64,000 nt of DNA from Bradyrhizobium betae. GTDB taxonomy: Bacteria > Pseudomonadota > Alphaproteobacteria > Rhizobiales > Xanthobacteraceae. This document shows positions 59,112 through 64,000 of the stretch, one piece after another. Location of the stretch: contig NZ_MZXW01000035.1 in assembly GCF_004123905.1 (NCBI RefSeq), positions 186,001 through 250,000 on the forward strand. Reading direction: 5' to 3'. The notes beneath the pieces were generated by a model. The model did no database searches and was not told where the DNA came from. It saw nothing but the letters and a program-made list of their open reading frames with translations. Position 1 is the first letter of the stretch, and each line of letters opens with the position of its first letter. Both the position numbers and the translations under genes were made by a program.

Positions 59112-59999
59112 TCACTCCAGATTCTGGACCTGCTCGCGGAACTGCTCGACCACGTTCTTCATGGCGAGGCCCGTATTGGTCAATTCGATATCGTTCGATT
59201 TCGAGCAGCAGGTGTTGACCTCACGGTGAAACTCCTGCGCCAGGAAGTCGAGCTTGCGCCCAATCGGGCCGCCCTTGCCGATCAGCTCGCGCGCCTGCGC
59301 GACGTGCGAGGCGATACGGTCGAGCTCCTCGCGGATGTCGGCCCTGGTCGCGATCAGGATCGCTTCCTGCATCAGGCGGTCGGAATCGAAACGGTCGGAG
59401 GTGTCCAGCAGCGCGGTGATCTGCTCGGCGAGCCTCGCCTTGATCGCCTCGGGCTTGCGGCCCGGCGAGCCTTCCGCCTTTTTGGCCAGCTGCTCGACCT
59501 CGTCGACCCGCTGGGTCAGGATCTGCCCCAGCGAAGTCCCCTCGCGCTTGCGCATCGCGACGAGTTCGTCGAGCGCCTTGTCGAAGGCTTCGGCCACCGC
59601 CACTCGCGCGGCGTTGTCCTCCTCCTCGTCGCCCTCGGGCTCGGCGACCTCAATGACACCCTTGATGGCCAGAAGGCCGTCGACGCTCGGCGCGACCGCG
59701 TCGACCTTGCCGGCGATGACCGCGGCGGCCTTGAGGACGGCGTTGAGCACGTCCTCGTTGACGCGGACGGAGGCGGCCGCATTGGCGCGCTTGACGGTGA
59801 GATTGGCGTAGACGGTGCCGCGCGAAAGCAGCTCGCCGGCGCGCTTCTTGGCGTGGGCCTCGAGCTCGTCGAACCCCTGCGGCAGCCGCACCCTGAGGTC
59901 AAAGCCCTTGGCGTTGACCGACTTCAATTCCCATTCAAACGTATACGGCCCGCTCGCGCCGTGGCTTCGGGCAAAGCCGGTCATGGACGACAAGGCCAT
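59112..59999 (-). CDS. yicC: YicC-family endoribonuclease
   Basis: 295 residues, length as in YicC. N-terminal MALSSMTGFARSHGASGPYT with family segment WELKSVNAKGFDLRVRLPQG (about 25-44), C-terminal signature ANTCCSKSNDIELT-like VNTCCSKSNDIELTNTGLAM (about 262-281). YicC proteins act on structured RNA (in E. coli, turnover of the sRNA RyhB). The gene lies between mltG and gmk; a 30-base hairpin stands before it on the transcript. Confidence 0.93.
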   Translation of the reverse strand: MALSSMTGFARSHGASGPYTFEWELKSVNAKGFDLRVRLPQGFDELEAHAKKRAGELLSRGTVYANLTVKRANAAASVRVNEDVLNAVLKAAAVIAGKVDAVAPSVDGLLAIKGVIEVAEPEGDEEEDNAARVAVAEAFDKALDELVAMRKREGTSLGQILTQRVDEVEQLAKKAEGSPGRKPEAIKARLAEQITALLDTSDRFDSDRLMQEAILIATRADIREELDRIASHVAQARELIGKGGPIGRKLDFLAQEFHREVNTCCSKSNDIELTNTGLAMKNVVEQFREQVQNLE

Positions 60000-60024
60000 C
60001 AGGTCAGATTCTCCGGAAACACAG

Positions 60025-60054
60025 GATTCGCGAGGCCATCAGGCCACGCGAATC
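60025..60054 (-). other. Hairpin between mltG and yicC
   Basis: GATTCGCG-A-GGCC (60025-60037), ATCA loop, GGCC-A-CGCGAATC (60042-60054): a 12-bp stem interrupted by one A-A mismatch. No T-run follows on the minus strand, so it may be an RNA processing or stabilising element within the operon. TTAAGACTATTTT follows on the plus strand. Confidence 0.55.
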
Positions 60055-60115
60055 TTAAGACTATTTTGCAGGAAAGTGTAATCCGCAAAGTCCCGTAGGC
60101 AGGTCTGCGCGGGGC

Positions 60116-61390
60116 CTAGCGCTGGATCACCGGCAGCGTCGGCTGCGCCGCGCCCTGGCGGGCCGGCGGGGGATTGGCCGGGCGCGCGGCCGGCGGCTTC
60201 TTCTGCTGATTCGGCCTGGGCGTCGTCGCGGTCGGCGTGTCGGCGGCTGCGGGCGCCGCAGCGGCCGGCGGCGGCGCATCCTCGGCCGGCTCGACCGTGT
60301 CGTTCTGGATCTGCTTCTCCATCGCGCGCAGCTTGGCGACGTTTTTCTGGTGCGCGTCGTAGGTCTCGGTGAAGGCATGCCCGCCGCTGCCGTCGGCAAC
60401 GAAGAACAGGTCGCGGGTACGAGCCGGATTGGCGGCGGCCTCGAGCGAGGCGCGGCCGGGGTTGGCAATCGGGCCCGGCGGCAGGCCTTCGATCACATAG
60501 GTGTTGTAGGGCGAGGGCTGCGTGATCTCGCTGCGCTTGATCGGACGGCCGAGCGTGCCCTTGCCGCCGACGAGGCCGTAGATGATCGTGGGATCGGACT
60601 GCAGCTTGATTTTCTGCTTCAACCGGTTGGTGAACACGGCGGCGACACGGCTGCGCTCGTCCGGCTTGCCGGTTTCCTTCTCGACGATCGAGGCCAGCGT
60701 CACTAATTGCTCCGGCGTCTTGACCGGAACGTCCTGGCTGCGGCGCTCCCAGATCTCCGCGAGCACGCGCTTGTGCGCCTGCTGCATGCGCTGGATTACC
60801 TGATCACGCGGGGTCCCGCGCGGGAACTTGTAGGTCTCCGGCAGCAGCGTGCCTTCGCGCGGCAGTTCGCGCACGCTGCCGGTGAAGATGTCGTTGTCGG
60901 ACAGCCGCGCCACGATCTGCTCGGAGGTCAGGCCTTCCGGGATCGTGACGGAATGCTGCACCACCTTGCCTTCGACGATGGTGCCGATGACGTCGCGCAA
61001 GGAGGCGTTCTTCTGGAACGAATACTCACCGGGCTTGAGGTCCGAGCTCGCCTTCAGCGCGGCGACGCTGGCGATGAAAATCCACGGATTGACGTCGGTC
61101 ACGCCTTCCCGGTTCAGCGTCTCGGCGATGTCGCGCTTGCCCGCACGCTGCGGGATGTTGACGATCTTGTCCTCCTTCAGCGGCCCCGGCGCCTCGAGCA
61201 CCTGCCGGCCGTAATAGTAGACGCCGCCGGCGCCGATCATGGAGATCAGCAGCAAGGTGATGATGGCGTTGCCGACGATCACGAAGGGGTTGCGCGCGCG
61301 GTCCGATCGCTTCGGCGGCGGCGGGACCTGCTCGGGCTCAAGCGCTGCCCGCGGACTCCGGGGCGAAATGGGCGGCCTCTCACTCATCAA
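60116..61390 (-). CDS. mltG: Endolytic murein transglycosylase MltG
   Basis: Cleaves nascent peptidoglycan strands, setting glycan length. 424 residues: a short cytoplasmic Pro-rich tail, one membrane helix (VGNAIITLLLISMIGAGGVY, about 37-56), then the YceG catalytic domain. The catalytic Glu is in LASIVEKETGKPDERSRVAA (about 228-247), and KIKLQSDPTIIYGLVGGKGT is the conserved follow-on. The C-terminal 70 residues (EPAEDAPPPAAAAPAAADTP onward) are a Pro/Ala-rich tail not present in E. coli. Operon with fabF and yicC, a standard alphaproteobacterial grouping. Confidence 0.93.
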   Translation of the reverse strand: MMSERPPISPRSPRAALEPEQVPPPPKRSDRARNPFVIVGNAIITLLLISMIGAGGVYYYGRQVLEAPGPLKEDKIVNIPQRAGKRDIAETLNREGVTDVNPWIFIASVAALKASSDLKPGEYSFQKNASLRDVIGTIVEGKVVQHSVTIPEGLTSEQIVARLSDNDIFTGSVRELPREGTLLPETYKFPRGTPRDQVIQRMQQAHKRVLAEIWERRSQDVPVKTPEQLVTLASIVEKETGKPDERSRVAAVFTNRLKQKIKLQSDPTIIYGLVGGKGTLGRPIKRSEITQPSPYNTYVIEGLPPGPIANPGRASLEAAANPARTRDLFFVADGSGGHAFTETYDAHQKNVAKLRAMEKQIQNDTVEPAEDAPPPAAAAPAAADTPTATTPRPNQQKKPPAARPANPPPARQGAAQPTLPVIQR

Positions 61391-61512
61391 AACAACCTGA
61401 ATCCTGCCGGTTCAATCGCGGCCTGACAATCGCTTGTCCGGCCAAATGCAAGCGCCCACGCCCATGACTATCGCCGAATACGGCAAAACGGTGGATTCGT
61501 CGCAACCACAAA

Positions 61513-62778
61513 CTAATGGACCAGCCGCCGGAAGATCACCGACGCATTGGTACCGCCAAAACCAAAAGAATTCGACAAAGCGACGTTCACCTCGCGCTTC
61601 TTGCCGCTGTGAGGCACGAGATCGATCGCGGTCTCGACCGACGGATTGTCCAGGTTGATCGTCGGCGGCACGACATTATCGCGAATCGCGAGAATGGCGA
61701 AGATCGCCTCGATCGCGCCGGCCGCACCCAGGAGATGCCCGGTCGACGATTTGGTCGAGGACATCGCGACCTTGGAAGCAGCGTTGCCGAGCAGCCGCTC
61801 CACGGCACCAAGCTCGATCTCATCGCCGAGCGGTGTCGAGGTGCCGTGCGCGTTGATGTAGTCGAGATCGGACGCCGTGAGGCCAGCGCGCTTGAGCGCT
61901 GCCGACATGCTGCGGAAACCGCCATCGCCATCGGGCGACGGCGACGTAATGTGATAGGCGTCACCCGAGAGGCCGTAGCCGACCACCTCGGCGTAGATCC
62001 TGGCGCCGCGGCGCTGGGCATGCTCGAGCTCTTCCAGGACCAGGACGCCGGCGCCCTCGCCCATCACGAAGCCGTCGCGATCCCGGTCGTAGGGACGCGA
62101 GGCCTTCTCGGGCATCTCGTTGAAGCCGGTCGAGAGCGCGCGCGCGGCATTGAAGCCGGCAATGCCGATACGGCCGATCGGCGATTCCGCGCCGCCGGCA
62201 ACCATGACGTCGGCATCGCCGAGCGCGATCAGGCGAGCAGCATCACCGACCGCATGCGCGCCGGTCGAGCAGGCCGTGACCACCGAATGGTTCGGCCCCT
62301 TCAGCCCGTGTTTGATCGAGACATAGCCGGAGGCAAGATTTATCAGGCGTCCCGGGATGAAGAACGGCGACACCCGGCGCGGTCCGCGTTCCTTCAACAG
62401 AACCGCGGTGTCGGCAATGCCGTTGAGGCCGCCGATGCCGGAACCGATCATGGTGCCGGTCGCGCATTTGTCCTCCTCGGTCTCGGGATGCCAGTTGGCA
62501 TCGTCGAGCGCCTGGCCCGCTGCGGCCATGCCGAAGATGATGAAGTCGTCGACCTTGCGCTGGTCCTTCGGCTCCATCCAGATATCGGGATTGAAGCTGT
62601 CGTTGCTGCCGTCACCGCGCACGACGGTGCAGGCGTATTTGGTCTGAAGATCGGAGACATCGAAGCTCTCGATCTTCCGCGCACCGCTTTCGCCGTTGAG
62701 GATTCGTTTCCAGGTCGGCTCGACGCCGCAGCCGAGTGGCGACACCATACCGAGACCAGTGACGACAACCCGCCTCAT
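61513..62778 (-). CDS. fabF: Beta-ketoacyl-ACP synthase II
   Basis: Condenses acyl-ACP with malonyl-ACP in fatty acid elongation. 421 residues. The active-site Cys is C170 (VVTACSTGAHAVGDA). The catalytic His pair is in INAHGTSTPLGDEIELGAV (about 310-328) and STGHLLGAAGAIEA (about 346-359). NSFGFGGTNASVIF ends the protein. Follows acpP after a hairpin; two genes of the fabG-acpP-fabF run. Confidence 0.97.
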   Translation of the reverse strand: MRRVVVTGLGMVSPLGCGVEPTWKRILNGESGARKIESFDVSDLQTKYACTVVRGDGSNDSFNPDIWMEPKDQRKVDDFIIFGMAAAGQALDDANWHPETEEDKCATGTMIGSGIGGLNGIADTAVLLKERGPRRVSPFFIPGRLINLASGYVSIKHGLKGPNHSVVTACSTGAHAVGDAARLIALGDADVMVAGGAESPIGRIGIAGFNAARALSTGFNEMPEKASRPYDRDRDGFVMGEGAGVLVLEELEHAQRRGARIYAEVVGYGLSGDAYHITSPSPDGDGGFRSMSAALKRAGLTASDLDYINAHGTSTPLGDEIELGAVERLLGNAASKVAMSSTKSSTGHLLGAAGAIEAIFAILAIRDNVVPPTINLDNPSVETAIDLVPHSGKKREVNVALSNSFGFGGTNASVIFRRLVH

Positions 62779-62820
62779 ATCCGAAAACTCCGCATCGACA
62801 GCTTCACGGCCAATAACAAG

Positions 62821-62857
62821 AAACCGGCTGACCGCTGGGAAGCGGCCCGTCCGGTTT
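62821..62857 (-). terminator. Attenuator-like hairpin between acpP and fabF
   Basis: AAACCGG (62821-62827) and CCGGTTT (62851-62857) pair, with an inner CCGC/GCGG stem (62832-62835, 62842-62845). On the minus strand CCGGTTT is followed by CTTGTTATT, a weak T-rich tail. Partial termination here would explain the usual higher acpP than fabF level. Confidence 0.5.
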
Positions 62858-62886
62858 CAATGTTGTCCCCGCGAAAATGAAGAGCC

Positions 62887-63126
62887 TTAGCTCTTCGCGT
62901 TCTTCTCGAGAAACTTCGTGGCGTCGCCGACGGTGAGAATCGTCTCCGCCGCGTCGTCCGGAATCTCGCAACCGAATTCTTCTTCGAACGCCATCACCAG
63001 CTCGACGGTGTCCAGACTGTCGGCGCCGAGGTCGTCGATGAAGCTCGCTGCGTCGACAACCTTCTCGGGTTCAACACCAAGGTGTTCGACCACGATCTTC
63101 TTAACCCGCTCGCCAATCTCACTCAT
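62887..63126 (-). CDS. acpP: Acyl carrier protein
   Basis: 79 residues from ATG at 63126; a longer frame upstream is non-protein-like. Carries growing fatty acids on a phosphopantetheine attached to Ser37 in DLGADSLDTVELVMAFEEEF. Very acidic, with one four-helix domain. AACACGAGG precedes the start. Between fabG and fabF, the classic order. Confidence 0.97.
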   Translation of the reverse strand: MSEIGERVKKIVVEHLGVEPEKVVDAASFIDDLGADSLDTVELVMAFEEEFGCEIPDDAAETILTVGDATKFLEKNAKS

Positions 63127-63339
63127 TGCATAACCTCGTGTTGTTCCCTGTAGACCCGACCCCCCGGGACGATACGAGCCGTCGTGGTCGTGTGACTGCC
63201 TTCGCTTACGAACTTTGATTTGGCCCCATCCAAACCGATGCAGGGCCCGGCGAACGACGGCCAAGGCACCGCATCGCCAATATACAGGGTTTCAAAAACC
63301 TGCAATGGCGTTCTTTGCCCATCCGTTGAAGGTCCGGTT

Positions 63340-63366
63340 ATCATACTTCAACTGCCTTGACTACAA
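63340..63366 (-). promoter_or_regulatory. Possible acpP promoter
   Basis: On the minus strand TTGTAG (63361-63366) and TATGAT (63340-63345) are separated by 15 bases, a short but possible sigma-70 spacing. It lies about 215 bases before acpP in the 313-base gap (63127-63439) to fabG, where I see no gene. Confidence 0.25.
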
Positions 63367-63439
63367 GCCTCATTTCGCTCCGGAAACGGCCGTTTGCCGC
63401 ATCCCGCACCGCCCATGTGGGCAGTGCGGAACGAGGGCT

Positions 63440-64000
63440 TCAGATCATGGCCATGCCGCCATTGACATGGATGGTTTGCCCCGTGACGTAGGCTGCTTCG
63501 TTCGAACTCAGGTAGACGGCGGCGGCCGCGATGTCCTCCGGCGTCCCTAGGCGGTTGGCCGGAACCTTGGTCAGAATCGTCTCGCGCTGCTTGTCGTTGA
63601 GCGCGTCCGTCATCGGCGTCTTGATGAAGCCGGGCGCGATGCAGTTCGCGGTCACGCCGCGCTTGGCGTATTCGGCACCCAGCGTCTTGATCATGCCGAT
63701 CAGGCCCGCCTTCGACGCGGTGTAATTGCCCTGCCCGGGATTGCCGGTGACGCCGACCACCGAGGTGATGGCGATGATGCGGCCGAAGCGCTTGCGCATC
63801 ATCAGCTTGGTCGCAGCGCGCGCCAGGCGGAAGGTCGAGGTCAGATTGACGTTAATGACCTCCTCCCAGTCCTCGTCGCGGAGCTGGACGAAGAGATTGT
63901 CGCGGGTGATGCCGGCATTGGCGACGAGGATGTCGACCTGGCCCATCGCCGCTTCCGCGGCAGGCACCAACGCCTCGACCTCGTCGGCCTTGGAGAGATT
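63440..64000 (-). CDS. fabG: 3-oxoacyl-ACP reductase FabG, 5' end beyond the window
   Basis: NADPH-dependent ketoreduction in fatty acid elongation. The 3' part visible runs for about 186 residues and continues past base 64000 (NLSKADEVEALVPAAEAAMG precedes the first ATG inside the window, so that ATG is not the start). SDR features: DILVANAGITRDNLFVQLRD, active-site Ser/Tyr-Lys in GRIIAITSVVGVTGNPGQGN and YTASKAGLIGMIKTLGAEYA, then NCIAPGFIKTPMTDALN and the end VTGQTIHVNGGMAMI. First gene of the visible fab run. Confidence 0.95.
   Translation of the reverse strand, partial: NLSKADEVEALVPAAEAAMGQVDILVANAGITRDNLFVQLRDEDWEEVINVNLTSTFRLARAATKLMMRKRFGRIIAITSVVGVTGNPGQGNYTASKAGLIGMIKTLGAEYAKRGVTANCIAPGFIKTPMTDALNDKQRETILTKVPANRLGTPEDIAAAAVYLSSNEAAYVTGQTIHVNGGMAMI

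Noticed and set aside
1..64000. tRNA, rRNA, transposase or phage genes
   Set aside because: None seen on either strand; no cloverleaf-like stretch or integrase frame stood out.

Overview
The window is about 64 kb of GC-rich chromosome from an alphaproteobacterium of the Bradyrhizobium type. The basis is gene order and protein style: purM-purN facing a pgsA-like gene, hdaA and ppk-ppx; lptF-lptG-lptD-surA-pdxA-rsmA; and fabG-acpP-fabF-mltG-yicC-gmk. Intergenic palindromes and GGAAC-N16/17-CGTT (EcfG-type) promoter matches fit the same group. The genus is inferred from memory of such genomes, not from a search. No tRNA, rRNA, CRISPR array, transposase or phage gene is visible.

Layout. 0-2 kb: aspS (minus) ending against a 139-base inverted repeat. 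2-7.6 kb: selO, then a convergent 1314-residue autotransporter. 7.6-12 kb: a phosphate-starvation-type unit, with a PHO-box-like site ahead of a GpdQ-like phosphodiesterase and ugpA-ugpE-ugpB but no ATPase gene, closed by a terminator. 12-15 kb: a 36-residue membrane protein, RNase D and a class III aminotransferase. 15-18.3 kb: the least explained cassette, with two GNAT-type proteins, an isochorismatase-fold protein lacking the usual catalytic Lys and Cys, a small ORF, and a divergent LysR regulator with a palindrome at its 5' end. 18.3-20.1 kb: a barrel-only autotransporter with a Pro-Thr tract, and a cold-shock gene. 20-27.3 kb: purN/purM, pgsA-like, hdaA, ppk and ppx, with a second PHO-box-like site ahead of ppk. 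27-31 kb: TonB siderophore receptor plus PepSY membrane protein behind a 20-base palindrome. 31-35 kb: TerC, ndk, small proteins and an ABC-F ATPase. 35-42 kb: a type I secretion locus (RTX protein, ABC exporter with a degenerate C39-like domain, HlyD adaptor). 42-46 kb: methyltransferase, lipoprotein, holC, pepA. 46-54.8 kb: the LPS transport/maturation operon and an alcohol dehydrogenase. 55-58.5 kb: an accessory strip of small ORFs, an orphan Flp pilin, up to three EcfG-type promoter matches and an inverted-repeat element. 58.4-64 kb: gmk, yicC, mltG, fabF, acpP and the 3' part of fabG.

Two themes link genes. Phosphate: glycerophosphodiester cleavage and glycerol-3-phosphate uptake, and polyphosphate synthesis/breakdown, each carry a PHO-box-like site. 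Envelope: LPS transport (lptF/G/D), outer-membrane protein folding (surA), peptidoglycan (mltG), fatty acid synthesis (fab genes), two autotransporters, a TonB receptor and a type I exporter. The most novel-looking parts are the LysR/GNAT/GNAT/pseudo-isochorismatase cassette and the strip of small stress-promoter ORFs.
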